Shown here piece after piece: positions 1-10,520 of a stretch of 40,233 nucleotides of DNA; the stretch's first letter is position 1; every line of letters begins with the position of its first letter. The translations under genes were made by a program, and so were the position numbers. The stretch covers positions 1 to 40,233 of the forward strand of contig WVYX01000016.1 in assembly GCA_011772755.1 (NCBI GenBank). The letters run 5' to 3'. The notes under the pieces are model-generated. The model saw only the letters and a list, made by a program, of their open reading frames with translations, was not told the DNA's origin and did not search any database. The stretch is from Gemmatimonadales bacterium (GTDB lineage Bacteria > Gemmatimonadota > Gemmatimonadetes > Gemmatimonadales > GWC2-71-9).

Positions 1-172
1 CCTCGGTCTGCTGTGCAACAGGGGGTCGTGGGTGGGCTGCGCGCGGGCTTCGCCCGTGCTCGCGTGCTGCGCAACAAATCCCACCGTCCCGACTTGGTAA
101 GCCTCGATCTGACAGAGATTTGTTAGGTCGGGGCTTTGTGCTGCTGCGAAGGGTGGGGTGTGTTTCTCGAGT

Positions 173-400
173 TCAGCCACCATGCATCGACGCATCGCTG
201 ACCTTACGTGGCTCGCTCATAACCCGAAGCAATGTTTCCTGATCCGGATGCCGGTAGCAGGTCAGCAGTGTCTCGACATCCTTCCATCCTCCGGCCTCGG
301 CCACGTCCCTGATCGGTAGGTCGTTCCGTTCCGTGGCCCACTTACGCCGATAGGGATGCCAGAGCCCACCGTCGCGACGAGTGAGGTGTGCGGTAGTGTC
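173..400 (-). pseudogene. tyrosine recombinase (phage integrase) C-terminal stub
   Basis: The minus strand reads in frame through GGLWHPYRRKWATERNDLP, then DVAEAGGWKDVETLLTCY and HPDQETLLRVM, ending at a TGA at 173-175. This resembles the end of tyrosine recombinases of the type that carry an H-x-x-R box, a GGW segment and the catalytic Tyr (here in LTCY). No start codon or N-terminal catalytic domain is present: upstream, the frame runs into the 3' end of the oxidoreductase gene. It is a truncated remnant without its first catalytic Arg. It may mark an old integration boundary. Family assignment is from motif recognition only. Confidence 0.72.
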
Positions 401-448
401 CCTTGTCTGCGTGCCTCGGCTTGCGAGCGGAAACAGGGCGCTTGCGGA

Positions 449-1948
449 TCAGAGCTCCCAGCCCTTGCGATAAGCACGGGTCATCAGTGCGTCGGCCTCG
501 GGGGCGTCGATGAACCTGGTCGTGGCCGCATCCCAGCGCAGCTTGCCCGGGATTCGCAGGGCGATGTTGCCGATGAGAATCGCCTCACTGAACGGATACA
601 CCTTTTCGAAGCTGGCATCCGATGATGATCCGCCTTGGCATGCCTGGACCCACTGCTCCAGCGCGTCAACTGGGCGCGGCAAGGTCTGCTGAGGGGGCTG
701 GAAACGGGCCATCGCAGCCTTCGGGATGAGTCGTGGCTCTCTGCCGCTGAATTCGGCCAAGATCTTGCCCGTGTCGCCCACGAAGAGCAGTCCCTCCTCG
801 GGCATCTGCTCTCCATCCTGCTCCAGCTCGCTGATGAGGGGAGGGCGGAGACCGCCGTCATACCAGTGCAGTGTCACGGCAGGCATGTCATTCCGTGCAG
901 GAAACTCCCATCTGATGGACGAGGCCCGGGGATACGCGAGGTCGGTCCGTTGCCTGACCCATAAGAGGTTATCGATTTCCCAGAACTGACTGCGGCTGGC
1001 TTCCACGCTTTGGGGAGCTCCCAGCTTCAAGATCTTGAAGATCTGGAAAAAGCTGTAGTGTCCCATGTCCCCTAAAGCGCCGGTGCCAAAGTCGTACCAG
1101 CCACGAAACACCGCGTTAGTGTAGGCAGGGTGGTAGGGACGGTGCGGGATCGGTCCCAGCCAGAGGTCCCAGTCGAGGCCCTCGGGCACCTGTGGGGTCT
1201 CGCTCGGCAAGCTGGTCATTCCCTGTGGCCAGTAGGGTCGTGCCGACCAGTTGTGTACCTCACGTACCCCTCCGATGGCGCCGTTCCAGATCCACTCGCA
1301 CAAGAGCGGGGTGGACTCCATACCAGCCGCGCAGAACATGTGGGTTGCCAGACCGGTCTGGCGTGCCATGTCAGCCACCAAGCGGGCTTCACGAACGACG
1401 TTGCCTAACGGCTTGTGGCAGATGACGTGCTTGCCCGCCCGCATCGCTGCTAGAGCGATGGTCGCGTGCAAGTGGTCAGGCGTCATGATGTAGACGGCGT
1501 CAAGGTCCTGTTCCTTGGCGAGCATCTCTCTGAAGTCTGCGTAGGTGTGACAGCCGCCACCGGGGGAGGCACCGTAGTGGCGATCAACCAGCTCCCGCCC
1601 GGTTTCCCGCCCGCACGGGCAAGAGCCGGCCCCTCTTCCCCACGAGGGATCGCCGAGAAACTCCTGCACCTTGCCACGGAGCTCGTCCGGGTACCACTCG
1701 ACATAATCGGCACTTTGTCGGTTGGGATCGCAGACGGCCGTGATCCGCAGCTGCTCGTGCTGCAACGCGGGGATGAGCTGGCGAATCCCCTGGGTTCCGA
1801 GGCCAACATACCCGACGTTGATTCTCTTACTCGGAGTCACCTGTCTTGAACCTGCCAAAACAGTATGGGGTAGCAGGGTTGCTGCGGCGGTCGCCACGCT
1901 CTTGCCGAGAAAGGAACGACGGTTCATCTGGGTACCGTTGTCTGCCAT
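449..1948 (-). CDS. Tat-exported Gfo/Idh/MocA family oxidoreductase
   Basis: A 499-residue NAD(P)-dependent sugar or inositol dehydrogenase-type protein. A twin-arginine signal (RRSFLGKS, residues 10-17) precedes a Rossmann fold with GxGxxG at 49-54 (GLGTQG). The lysine motif is HKP at 178-180, where classical members have EKP. A segment YDFGTGALGDMGHY near 285-298 matches the C-terminal domain of exported members. The start at 1948 is supported by GGAGG five bases upstream. The family oxidises a hydroxyl of a sugar-like substrate, here presumably in the periplasm; the substrate cannot be read from sequence. An IS6 fragment begins about 50 bp upstream of the start and may have replaced its native promoter. 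A Tat-exported DegT-type gene lies upstream on the same strand, so joint sugar processing is possible but inferred. Confidence 0.88.
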   Translation of the reverse strand: MADNGTQMNRRSFLGKSVATAAATLLPHTVLAGSRQVTPSKRINVGYVGLGTQGIRQLIPALQHEQLRITAVCDPNRQSADYVEWYPDELRGKVQEFLGDPSWGRGAGSCPCGRETGRELVDRHYGASPGGGCHTYADFREMLAKEQDLDAVYIMTPDHLHATIALAAMRAGKHVICHKPLGNVVREARLVADMARQTGLATHMFCAAGMESTPLLCEWIWNGAIGGVREVHNWSARPYWPQGMTSLPSETPQVPEGLDWDLWLGPIPHRPYHPAYTNAVFRGWYDFGTGALGDMGHYSFFQIFKILKLGAPQSVEASRSQFWEIDNLLWVRQRTDLAYPRASSIRWEFPARNDMPAVTLHWYDGGLRPPLISELEQDGEQMPEEGLLFVGDTGKILAEFSGREPRLIPKAAMARFQPPQQTLPRPVDALEQWVQACQGGSSSDASFEKVYPFSEAILIGNIALRIPGKLRWDAATTRFIDAPEADALMTRAYRKGWEL

Positions 1949-1998
1949 TCAATCCTCCAAACCTTGGTCTGCAGTGAGCCAGCAGATCGAAGCTGGTG

Positions 1999-2213
1999 TC
2001 CGACGGTTCAAATCACCTGGACAGGCGCAGCGATTTCTGTCGGTTTACGGTGTGGTACAAAACCTCTTCAGGCTGGGACGTCATCTACTGCGTGCAGCGC
2101 ATTACCGGTTGCAGCGCGACCGGTCATTCAGGGAATGGAGTGCGGCCACGGCTGCGTGAGGAATGCCTACAGGCGCAGGTCGAACATCACGCCGGAGCCG
2201 TTAAGTTGACAAT
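1999..2213 (+). pseudogene. IS6-family transposase C-terminal fragment (left copy)
   Basis: The plus strand encodes RRFKSPGQAQRFLSVYG, then QNLFRLGRHLLRA and SFREWSAAT, ending at TGA 2157-2159. This is the typical C-terminus of IS6/IS240-type transposases. It is followed by GCCGTTAAGTTGACA, which matches the end of the right-hand copy at 3718-3732 in inverted orientation, so this is the right terminal inverted repeat. The DDE catalytic region and left end are missing. The fragment points toward the aminotransferase gene. Confidence 0.8.
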
Positions 2214-2333
2214 GCCCGTGCGATTAACCGGCAGCACCTGGCAATGCCCATTCCGTACCGCTGAACAGGCTCAGTCCGGAACCGCTTAGTTGGCAGCATA
2301 CTTGGCAGCGGCGAAGCAATTTCCTATGCCGAC

Positions 2334-3692
2334 TTACAGCAGTTGCTTCCGGTTTTCATATATCTTCTGAATGGCATGAATGATATCATCCATGTCTTCC
2401 CGTTCGGACAGCAGCATGTTCTGGTAGAACCAGACCGCCTCCCGGGTCAGCTGGTCATTGTCGGGCAGGTCGTGCAACTCCTCCCGGTACCGGTTGAGCC
2501 TCTGTTCCGAGAAGAGCCGCTTATACCCCCTTGTACTGATGGCTTCTTCAATCAACCCGTCAAAGTACTGCTGTCCGTATCCTTCGGAGCAGGGGATCCC
2601 TTCGGCCCGCAGTGCAGTCAGGAATCTCTCCCGGGGCAGACCGTCGAAGTGCTCCTTTTTGTAGCGGAAAGGATAGAGATGGTATGCCGATCGTGTGGCA
2701 CCGTCGGACAGTTTGTAGGGAATGATTCCCGGGATCTCTTTCAGCCGGGCATCCAGGTAGAGGGCGTTCTCCAGCCGTTTGTCCGCATCCGCCCTTGCGC
2801 GCTTCATCTGCGACAGCAGGATAACCGCCTGCATCTGTGTCATCCGCTTGTTTGACCCACGGACCGGATTTTGGCCCATTCCTGCCATGGAAGCACCATA
2901 GGGCCGGCCGCAATTGTGGTACGCCTGGCAGCGGTCCATCACCTCGTCGTTGCTCCCCACCACGGCACCGCCTTCCCCCGAAGCGATATGTTTGGACTCC
3001 TGGAAACTGAAACATCCCAGGTCACCCAGCGTGCCGCACATCTTGTCCCCGTATTCCGCCAGCCACGCCTGGCAGGCATCCTCTATCACCACCAGCTGAT
3101 GCTCTTGGGCAATGGCATTGATGCGGTTCATATCCGCCGGCAGGCCCAGGATGTGAACGGGAAGGATGGCCGTCGTACGATCCGTGATCCGCTCTTCGAT
3201 CTTATGGGGATTGATCGTAAAGGTCTCCTGGTCCGTATCGGCAAAGACGGGAAGGGCTTTCGAGTTGAAAACCACATTGTAGGTAGCGATAAAGGTGTAG
3301 GGTGAAACGATGACTTCATCCCCTGCATCCACCCCCAGCACGTGGAGGGCGGTGATCAGCGCGGTTGTCCCGCTGGCTGTAGCCACCACCCGTTTAGCTC
3401 CAATGAGCTCGGCATACTGCTCTTCGAACTCACTGCACAGGTTGCCGCTTCCCCGCCACCAGTTGCCGCTCCGAAGCACCGACAGCATGGGGGCTTCCGC
3501 ATCGGGATTCCAGATGGGCCAGCTCACCCATTCCCTGGTCCTCACGGGCTTCCCGCCCTTTAGGGCGAGCGCTGTTGTCAGCCCTGTTCCGGAATTCCCG
3601 AAAACAGGCAGGTAGCTTGTCAGCATGGCACCCGCTGTTCCTGCAGAGGCGCTGACAATGAATCTTCTTCTGGTTAAGTCGTTCTTTTTCAT
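2334..3692 (-). CDS. Tat-exported DegT/DnrJ/EryC1/StrS-type aminotransferase
   Basis: A 452-residue PLP-dependent sugar aminotransferase-type protein. It begins with a twin-arginine leader (TRRRFIVSAS, about 7-16). The substrate-binding and PLP regions are recognisable: SGTTALITALH near 108-118, the cofactor Asp in IEDACQAW (D205) and the Schiff-base Lys in SFQESKHIASGEGGA (K234). AGGAG lies nine bases upstream of ATG 3692. Cytoplasmic relatives aminate NDP-keto-sugars; a Tat leader on this fold is unusual and the substrate is unknown. The gene sits between two inverted IS6-family copies and has visibly lower GC than its neighbours (the first 60 bases at its 3' end are only about 38% G+C), which suggests horizontal acquisition. 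Function by homology is firm; physiological role is open. Confidence 0.88.
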   Translation of the reverse strand: MKKNDLTRRRFIVSASAGTAGAMLTSYLPVFGNSGTGLTTALALKGGKPVRTREWVSWPIWNPDAEAPMLSVLRSGNWWRGSGNLCSEFEEQYAELIGAKRVVATASGTTALITALHVLGVDAGDEVIVSPYTFIATYNVVFNSKALPVFADTDQETFTINPHKIEERITDRTTAILPVHILGLPADMNRINAIAQEHQLVVIEDACQAWLAEYGDKMCGTLGDLGCFSFQESKHIASGEGGAVVGSNDEVMDRCQAYHNCGRPYGASMAGMGQNPVRGSNKRMTQMQAVILLSQMKRARADADKRLENALYLDARLKEIPGIIPYKLSDGATRSAYHLYPFRYKKEHFDGLPRERFLTALRAEGIPCSEGYGQQYFDGLIEEAISTRGYKRLFSEQRLNRYREELHDLPDNDQLTREAVWFYQNMLLSEREDMDDIIHAIQKIYENRKQLL

Positions 3693-3717
3693 GCCCGAAA
3701 CTCCTGTTGATCGGCTC

Positions 3718-4413
3718 TGTCAACTTAACGGCTTCGGCGTGATGCTCGACCGGTAGTTGTGGGCGTTTCTCACCCAGCCGTGGCCGCACTCCATTCCCTG
3801 AACGAACCGTCGCGTAGCAACCGGAGATGCGCTGCACGCAGTAGGTGGCGTCCCAGCCTGAAGAGGCTCTGCACCACACTGTGAACTGCCAGACATTGCT
3901 GCGCTTGACCAGCTGACTTGAACCGTCGCATCTGTCGTTATCGTTATCGTTGTCGAATCGGTTGATGTGAGACTTCAGCCCGATTGATTCGCTGCCCCTT
4001 CAAGAGCTTTCGAACGAATCGTTTAGCAGCGTGCGCATTGCGGTAACGCTGAAACAGGATGTCGATCACGTCCCCGTCTTGGTCCGCGGCTCGCCACAGG
4101 CAGTGCAGCTCACCCCTCATCTTCACGAACACCTCGTCCGGGTGCCAAATATCGCCTAGCCACTTCTTTCGACGCTTGAGCTTTCGTGCGTACTCGGGCC
4201 CGAACTTCCGGCACCACTGCCTGATGGTCTCGTAGGAAACAGCAATCCCTGGCTTCGCCAGGAGTTCCTCCATATCGCGGAAGCTCAGGGAAAATCGATG
4301 GTACAGCCAAACGCTGTGGTTGATGATTTCACGAGGGAACCTGTAGCCGCGATAACCGTTCGCATTCGTCTTCATCCGCGAGGTCTCGCCGGTACCGGCT
4401 CAAGTTGACAATA
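3718..4413 (-). mobile_element. decayed IS6-family insertion sequence (right copy)
   Basis: About 696 bp bounded by matching ends: TATTGTCAACTTGAGCCGG at the 4413 side and TGTCAACTTAACGG at the 3718 side. The transposase N-terminus (ORF 3944-4375, minus strand) reads FPREIINHSVWLYHRFSLSF, then YETIRQWCRKFGPEYA and IWHPDEVFVKM, which holds the first catalytic Asp. The reading then jumps from VRKLLKGQ directly to NRAEVSHQPIRQR (catalytic Glu). The segment that normally carries the second Asp (ITDKL-like) is deleted, and the C-terminus (LFRLGRHLLRAAH-like, about 3790-3900) is out of frame. It is therefore inactive by itself. It lies in opposite orientation to the left fragment, with the aminotransferase gene between. 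Confidence 0.82.
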
Positions 4414-4782
4414 CCGATTCGGGCCATTCCGGCGCAAGGCGGCGAGGCGAATCTCGTGGTTGCGTATGATGAGGCCCAAACCGTTGGTCTCCACTTCTTC
4501 TCCGTGGGTCGCAGGCACCTCTATGTCACGGTGCAAGAGGCCGAGGTCGACATCTGGGTGTGGATGCGGAGGTGGGGCGGTAGGGCTGCGCGTGACCTCA
4601 ATCGCTCGCTGTCGGCTCGCGATCTCGGTCCGGCCGCGTTCGCTAACGCTCATGCTTACCCGTCAAATCCCGCCGTTGGAATCTTGTACCTCTGCACGGA
4701 GTGCGCGAAGGAACGAGGCCTCTCATTCAACGGGATGGCCATTGGGAGCGCTGGGACAGACGTCCCGCCGCCGGCTCCTTGA
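4405..4782 (+). CDS. possible 5'-truncated hypothetical protein next to the IS6 end
   Basis: An open frame of 125 codons whose first in-frame start (TTG) falls inside the IS6 terminal repeat, so any real gene would have lost its beginning to the insertion. The frame shows fairly high GC at third positions and a plausible soluble composition (QTVGLHFFSVGRRHLYVTV, then a CTEC pair near the C-terminus). I recognise no family. A chance open frame in GC-rich DNA is a real alternative. Confidence 0.27.
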   Translation: MTIPIRAIPAQGGEANLVVAYDEAQTVGLHFFSVGRRHLYVTVQEAEVDIWVWMRRWGGRAARDLNRSLSARDLGPAAFANAHAYPSNPAVGILYLCTECAKERGLSFNGMAIGSAGTDVPPPAP

Positions 4783-4981
4783 GTCGCCGGACAGTTGCGA
4801 CGTGAAGGGATCATTGCCCCGCGCCAGGCTCCCCGCCACCGCTCTGCATCCTGGTTGCAGGGGCGGGTAACGGCAGGTAGGAGGTGTCTCCATGTACGTG
4901 GCGAGGCTTGTGTACGCGCGGTTCTCCAGCAGGGACCTCCCAGCCACACCGAACCACGTGTGTTGTGTTCTGCGCAAAGCG

Positions 4982-7774
4982 TCACTCCGCCCGCAACACC
5001 TCGACCGGATCCACCTTTGAGATCCGCCGCGCAGGTGCGAAGCTGGCAAGCAGACACACGACCACGATCAATGCGGCAACGACGCCGTACGTGGTAGGGT
5101 CCGACGGTTCGATTCCAAAAAGGAAACGAGACAGCAGGCGTGAAGCCCAAAGTGCGCCGACGAGGCCGACCGCGGTTCCCGCCAGGGCGGTCAACAGACT
5201 ACTTCGTACGGTTGACCCGACCAGCCCGGACTCCGTTGCACCCAAGGCCATTCTGATGCCCATCTCTCGTGTGCGCAGCGCCACGCTACGAGCCGTGACG
5301 CCGAAGATTCCGGCGGCAGCAAGCAGGGCGGCCAGAATGGCGAAGACGTTCATAAGGAGTGTGCGGTAACGCTCCTGATCGGTAGACTGAGCGATGAGCC
5401 TGGCGACCGTTGTGGCATTGGTCACCCCGAGTTCTCCGTCCACCGTCCACACAGCCTGACGCATGAACGGAATAACGCTCTGTGCGTCCACCTCCGTTCG
5501 AGCGACGAAGCAGATCCTGTCTCGTGGATTCTGACTGAAGGGGATGAAGAAGGCCGGTTCGGTGGTTTCGTGCAGGTATTGTTTCTTCACATTCCCAACG
5601 ATTCCGACAACCGTGACGGGCTCCTCGGAGCCGGGATACCTGAATTGAGCGCCGATGGGTGATTCACCGGGCCAGTAGCGCCGCGCCATTGTTTCGTTGA
5701 TCACCACAGCCAAGGGAGCATCGGGCCCGTCAGTCTCGACGAGGCGTCGACCAACGAGCAGCGGCACGCCCAAGGTTTCCAGATAGCCCGGTGCCACGTG
5801 ATAGCCGAATGGCGCACCGACGAACTCCGGGTCTCGCCCTGCGATGCGGATACCCCAGCCGGCGGTGCGACCCGGAAACGGTAGACTGTTCACTCCACTC
5901 ACCGTACCGATACCCGGAATTTGCTTGAGCTGGCCGAGCACATCCCGAAAGAACGCAAGGCGAGCTTCGCGTGTTTGGTATCGGGTGTGCGGCAGCGAAA
6001 CCTCGACGGTAGCCAGCTGATCTGTGTCAAAACCCGGGTCGACCGCCATTAACCGGGAAAGGCTCCGGGTCAGCAAGCCGCCGGCAACAAGAAGCATGGC
6101 TGTCAGTGCGATTTCCATCGCGATCACCGATCCGGAGAAGCGGCGACGACCTGAGCTAGCGCGAGCAGAACTAGCTATCGGCGGTCCGACGGCGCCACGG
6201 GTCGCCATCACCGACGGTACCGTGCCGAATAGAAAGGCTGTGCATGTTCCCAATAGCGCAGCGAAGGCTAGAACCCGGAGGTCGACCCCAACTTCGTCGA
6301 GGCGGGGCAGCGGTGGTGCCAGCGCAACGAGTAGCTCGGTTCCGTGGAACGCCATCATCGCACCGACGGCGCTCCCCAAAGCCGCCAAAACGAAACTCTC
6401 AGTCATCAGCAGGCGCAGGATCCTCCAACCGCTGGCACCTATTGCCGATCGCGTCGCGATCTCGTGCCGGCGGCTCAACACCTCGGCCATCGAGAGTGTC
6501 GCTATGTTTCCGCACGCGATGAGCAGAAGAAACGCTGTGGCTCCAAAGAGGAGAACCAGAGGAGCGGCAAAGCCGTGAGTCTCCTCTGCTGCGCGGGTCA
6601 ACACCCGAACGTCACCTTCGGTATCCGGGTGTGCTGACATGATAGTCTGTGACTCGAAGCGAGCCTGCTCGAGGGTGACCCCGGAAGCGAGCCGGCCGAT
6701 AGTTTCCCACGCGTACGCTCTCTGTAAGGCTCCAAAACCCGGTGCCCCAGTCGCAAACCACACATCTCTCCTACCCGGGTCGCGCTCGCCGGCTAGAGAG
6801 GTACTCAGCCAGTGGATTCGGAAACCCGGAGGCAGGACGCCGACAATTGTGAACGAACGGTCGTCTATCGTGATGATTCTGCCCAGCGCCTCCGAAGAGC
6901 CACCAAGGCGCCCACGCCAGAACTCGTGACTAACCACGACGACGGATGCCGCGTCGCCTCCCCTAAACGCTTCCTCTCCGGGGAGGAACCAACGTCCCAG
7001 CAATGGTTGCACACCTAGCAGCGGAAGGAGCGATGCCGTTGCGGCTCCCGCCCGCAGCTCAACGGGGTCGCCGACACCCGTTAGGGTGGCGTCGTCCCAA
7101 ATTCCGCCCTGGTAGACCGCAAGACCTTCATAGACGGTGCTATTATCCGACAGATGTCTATACTGCGAGTACGTGAGCCTCGCACGGTCCCAGAGCTTAC
7201 CTTCGGACCCGGTTCCACCCTCCCAGCTCGGCATTGTCTGCCACACCGACACCAGTCGGTCTGGCTCGTTGTAGGGCAACGGCTTGAGCAACACACCGTC
7301 CACCACGCTGAACATTGCCGTCGCCGCACCGATCCCCAGGCCAAGCGTCAGTACCGCCACGCTCGTGAACAGCGGGCGTCGGCGTAGTGTGCGGAGTGCA
7401 AGCCGAAGATCTTGAATAGTCGATTCTGTTGGGTTTCTCCGTGAGGGCTTCCTATCCTGCGAACGGGTGTAGAAGCGTTGGTTCTTGACACGTTCAAAGA
7501 CATAACGCAGGCTCAATCTGGAGGCTTGAAACCAGTACCACGTTGCTGCGTACACAGCACTCCTAGACCGCACTCGCTCGTTGTGACCTTCTTCGAGGTC
7601 TCCCAGCACAAACTCCCTGAACAATCCCCCGGGGACACATCGAGCTAACAAGGCTTTCGCAAATCGTGGAGGTCTTCTCACGTCCAGAAGTCTCCCCATC
7701 CTTGGATGATTGCGTCCAGGCAACCTGTTGTACTGACGAGCTTCATCATCGACCCGTAGGGATTCGTCTACCAC
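4982..7774 (-). CDS. ADOP/MacB-like FtsX-domain permease with N-terminal prefix domain
   Basis: A very large ABC-type permease (930 residues from GTG 7774). The N-terminal 100 residues carry the permease-prefix motif [14 protein letters not shown]. Then comes a first membrane segment and MacB-type periplasmic core ([19 protein letters not shown], then LLKPLPY), a first FtsX helix group near 405-525, a second core and a second FtsX group ending in DPVEVLRAE, the usual ADOP terminus. ADOP proteins (acidobacterial duplicated orphan permeases) usually lack an adjacent ATPase, and none is visible here. The start is uncertain: ATG at 7699 ([13 protein letters not shown]) resembles many family members, but neither start has a clear Shine-Dalgarno. 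It lies 86 bp downstream of a second ADOP gene, probably cotranscribed. Substrate unknown. Confidence 0.9.
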   Translation of the reverse strand: MVDESLRVDDEARQYNRLPGRNHPRMGRLLDVRRPPRFAKALLARCVPGGLFREFVLGDLEEGHNERVRSRSAVYAATWYWFQASRLSLRYVFERVKNQRFYTRSQDRKPSRRNPTESTIQDLRLALRTLRRRPLFTSVAVLTLGLGIGAATAMFSVVDGVLLKPLPYNEPDRLVSVWQTMPSWEGGTGSEGKLWDRARLTYSQYRHLSDNSTVYEGLAVYQGGIWDDATLTGVGDPVELRAGAATASLLPLLGVQPLLGRWFLPGEEAFRGGDAASVVVVSHEFWRGRLGGSSEALGRIITIDDRSFTIVGVLPPGFRIHWLSTSLAGERDPGRRDVWFATGAPGFGALQRAYAWETIGRLASGVTLEQARFESQTIMSAHPDTEGDVRVLTRAAEETHGFAAPLVLLFGATAFLLLIACGNIATLSMAEVLSRRHEIATRSAIGASGWRILRLLMTESFVLAALGSAVGAMMAFHGTELLVALAPPLPRLDEVGVDLRVLAFAALLGTCTAFLFGTVPSVMATRGAVGPPIASSARASSGRRRFSGSVIAMEIALTAMLLVAGGLLTRSLSRLMAVDPGFDTDQLATVEVSLPHTRYQTREARLAFFRDVLGQLKQIPGIGTVSGVNSLPFPGRTAGWGIRIAGRDPEFVGAPFGYHVAPGYLETLGVPLLVGRRLVETDGPDAPLAVVINETMARRYWPGESPIGAQFRYPGSEEPVTVVGIVGNVKKQYLHETTEPAFFIPFSQNPRDRICFVARTEVDAQSVIPFMRQAVWTVDGELGVTNATTVARLIAQSTDQERYRTLLMNVFAILAALLAAAGIFGVTARSVALRTREMGIRMALGATESGLVGSTVRSSLLTALAGTAVGLVGALWASRLLSRFLFGIEPSDPTTYGVVAALIVVVCLLASFAPARRISKVDPVEVLRAE

Positions 7775-7860
7775 CGTTCCGGTATTTGGGCTCGTCCTGC
7801 GGGCCGCACAACGGTGGGGCGGGTCCCGCCATACGAGCCAGCCAACGGCGGCAACGCCTC

Positions 7861-10314
7861 CTACTCACTCCGCATCGCTGTCATCGGATCCACCCTCGCG
7901 GCCCGCCGGGCTGGGAGATAGCATGCAAGCAACGCGATCGCTGAGAGCAGGGCCGACACGGCGACAATGGTCACTGGGTCGGTTCTGTCCACATTGAACA
8001 GTAGGCTGTTCATCACACGTGTCACTCCAAGGGCTGCCAGGAGGCCGAAGGCGACACCGATCAGCGCCAGGCGCATGCCCTGACCCACGACCATTGAAGT
8101 AACCGCCCGACGTCCGGCCCCGAGCGCCATCCGAACGCCAATCTCATTGGTGCGTTCGGCTACGCTGTGGGAGATCACACCGTAGATCCCCACGGCTCCC
8201 AGGATCAACGCCACTCCGGCAAAGATGCCAAGCAGCGTCATCGTGAATCGTGGTCGGGCCAAGGAGCCGGCCACCACGTCGGTCATGGCTGCTACGCCGA
8301 TGACTGGAAGGTTCTGATCGAGGTTGCGCACGGCGGTGCGCACCGCGGGGGCCACGGTTAGCGGGTCGCCCTGCGTCTTGATGGCCAAGCCCATGGAGTT
8401 GGTCATGAACGGCGCGGTTTGCGCAGCCTGCTCATGGCTCACGTAGTAGATGAACCTCGTCTCCGGAGCGACACCCACCCCTTGGTACATCACATCCCCT
8501 ACGATTCCGACGATCGTCATCCACCCGCACTCTTCGCAGAACGAGTACCGCAGACGTTGACCGATGGGATCCTCGCCGGGCCAGAAGGTGCGCGCCATTG
8601 ACTCATTGATCACGACCACCGGCAGCGAGCCGGCTCGATCGGAACCGTCGAATCCGCGGCCGCGCAGCACCGGAATCCCCATCGTCTCGAAGTAGCCCGA
8701 CCGAGCCGTAACGCCCGCGGCGTCCCACATCTTGTCGCCTAGCTGGGGCTCGGGACGCCCCTCGATGAGAAAGCCGTAAATCGGGCGGCCGTATCTGACA
8801 GGCAAGCTCGAAATGGCGGAGGCCATTTCCACACCGGGCACGGCCTCGATGTGCTCGAGAAGCTGTGAGTAGAACGTCACCGCCTGGTCGGGATCGTAGT
8901 TCGCCTCCGGTAGCCGCACTTCGGCCACGAGAATGCCAGTTGCCTCGAACCCGGGATCGGCATGGACGAGCCTCCAGAAGCTCTTGACGAGGAGCCCTGC
9001 GCCGATCAGTAGCAGGATGCTGAGCGCCATCTCCGAAACGACCAGCAGTTGCCGAAGGCGCCGGCGCTGAATAGCAACCGTCGTACGGCGGCTCGCACCT
9101 CGGAAGGCGTCATGGATATCGGGGGACGTCGACTGCAAAGCGGGTGCGAGACCGAACACGACGCTCGTTGCGAGGGTGAGCCCCGCCGTGAACGTCAGCA
9201 CGCGGATATCTAGCGCGATTTCCGCGGCGCGGGGGATGTTTCCGGCGTCCAGCGCCAGCAGCGCTTCAGTGCCGAGGTCAGCCAGCGCCAGGCCGACGGC
9301 TCCGCCGACGACCGACAGCAAGGCGCTTTCGGTCAGCAGTTGTTGCAGGATTCGACCGCGACTGGCGCCGAGGGCACGGCGCACGGCGATCTCGTGGCGG
9401 CGATGTTCGCCCACGGCCAGGAGCAGGTTGGCGACGTTGGCGCAGGCGATGAGCAGCACGAGTCCGACGGCACCCATCAGCAACAGCAAGGCGGGGCGGA
9501 CCTGTCCGACCAGGTCGTCGATGAACGGACGCAGCCAAATGAAGTGGCCGGTGTGCTCGTCCGGGTAGTCAACCTTCCAGTGGGCCATCATCGGTTCGAG
9601 CTCGGCCTTGGCGTGTTCGAGTGTCGAACCTTCGGCCAGGCGGGCCACGGCGAGAATCCAGTGACCCGATCGCGTATCCCGCTGCGTCTCGTCCAACTGC
9701 ATCGCAGCCCACAACTGTGTGCCGGAACTGGGGAACGCAAATCCGGGCGGCATGATGCCAACCACCTGGGAGGCTTCACCATTTACCGAGATCGTCTGTC
9801 CGACGATGGCCTCGTCGCCTCCGAAGCGGCGTTGCCAAAGGGTGTGACTCAACACGACCGTCGGTGCGGCGTTCGGATTGTCGTCCTCTGGGATCAACGC
9901 GCGGCCGTGGAACACCGGGGTTCGTAGCAGTGGGAACAGATTCGAGGTGACCCGAACGGCCGTGAGCCGCTCCGGTTCGCCTTCGCCCTCAGTGAGCGTG
10001 GCACCAAACCAGGAGTACGCTGCCACCGACTCCATCGTGCGATTCTGGTCTCGGTAGTCGAGGTATTCCGGGGCGGAGAGGGAAAAGATCGGGTAGTCGA
10101 CGCCGCTCTCCGGCAAGAACTTGGTCCACACGGCAACGAGGTTGTGAGGCTCGGGATAGGGCAGTGGGCGCAACAGCACGCCGCTCACGACGCTGAAGAT
10201 AGCCGCGTTGGCGCCGATACCGAGCGCCAGTGTGATCACCACCGTCGTGCTGAATGCCGGTCGCTTCAACAAGGTCCGAACGGCGTATCTGGCATCTCGC
10301 AGAACCTGAGTCAC
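7861..10314 (-). CDS. ADOP/MacB-like FtsX-domain permease without prefix domain
   Basis: A duplicated MacB-type permease of about 817 residues. It starts [19 protein letters not shown] and continues with the hallmark [19 protein letters not shown] and [10 protein letters not shown]. Two periplasmic core/FtsX units follow, ending in [10 protein letters not shown] place the start at GTG 10314 because AGGAG (complement of 10323-10327) lies eight bases upstream and family members commonly begin exactly here; an ATG 11 codons further up has no such site. The gene is upstream of and on the same strand as the prefix-type ADOP gene, forming a two-gene permease unit. No ATPase subunit is encoded in the window, so energy coupling is unknown. 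The two copies are diverged paralogues. Confidence 0.9.
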   Translation of the reverse strand: MTQVLRDARYAVRTLLKRPAFSTTVVITLALGIGANAAIFSVVSGVLLRPLPYPEPHNLVAVWTKFLPESGVDYPIFSLSAPEYLDYRDQNRTMESVAAYSWFGATLTEGEGEPERLTAVRVTSNLFPLLRTPVFHGRALIPEDDNPNAAPTVVLSHTLWQRRFGGDEAIVGQTISVNGEASQVVGIMPPGFAFPSSGTQLWAAMQLDETQRDTRSGHWILAVARLAEGSTLEHAKAELEPMMAHWKVDYPDEHTGHFIWLRPFIDDLVGQVRPALLLLMGAVGLVLLIACANVANLLLAVGEHRRHEIAVRRALGASRGRILQQLLTESALLSVVGGAVGLALADLGTEALLALDAGNIPRAAEIALDIRVLTFTAGLTLATSVVFGLAPALQSTSPDIHDAFRGASRRTTVAIQRRRLRQLLVVSEMALSILLLIGAGLLVKSFWRLVHADPGFEATGILVAEVRLPEANYDPDQAVTFYSQLLEHIEAVPGVEMASAISSLPVRYGRPIYGFLIEGRPEPQLGDKMWDAAGVTARSGYFETMGIPVLRGRGFDGSDRAGSLPVVVINESMARTFWPGEDPIGQRLRYSFCEECGWMTIVGIVGDVMYQGVGVAPETRFIYYVSHEQAAQTAPFMTNSMGLAIKTQGDPLTVAPAVRTAVRNLDQNLPVIGVAAMTDVVAGSLARPRFTMTLLGIFAGVALILGAVGIYGVISHSVAERTNEIGVRMALGAGRRAVTSMVVGQGMRLALIGVAFGLLAALGVTRVMNSLLFNVDRTDPVTIVAVSALLSAIALLACYLPARRAARVDPMTAMRSE

Positions 10315-10327
10315 GTGCCTGTCTCCT
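10312..10327 (-). promoter_or_regulatory. Shine-Dalgarno that sets the GTG start of the second ADOP gene
   Basis: On the minus strand AGGAG (10327-10323) is followed by eight bases and GTG at 10314-10312. The longer reading from ATG 10347 would place this site inside the coding sequence. Confidence 0.65.
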
Positions 10328-10520
10328 AGGCGGAGCCGGCTTCTCATAAAAGCCAGCGGTGGCGCTCGATGGTGCTGACCCGCGCGTTGTGATTCCTGTC
10401 GCGGTCAGCCGTTGGCTCGCGCGTCGCAGCACCAACGCAACCCCAAAGCCCACCCACCGATTCACTTGGCAAGTGGCGTGCCCCTCTGCTGCTGGACATA
10501 TGTTGTTACAGTTGAATCAG

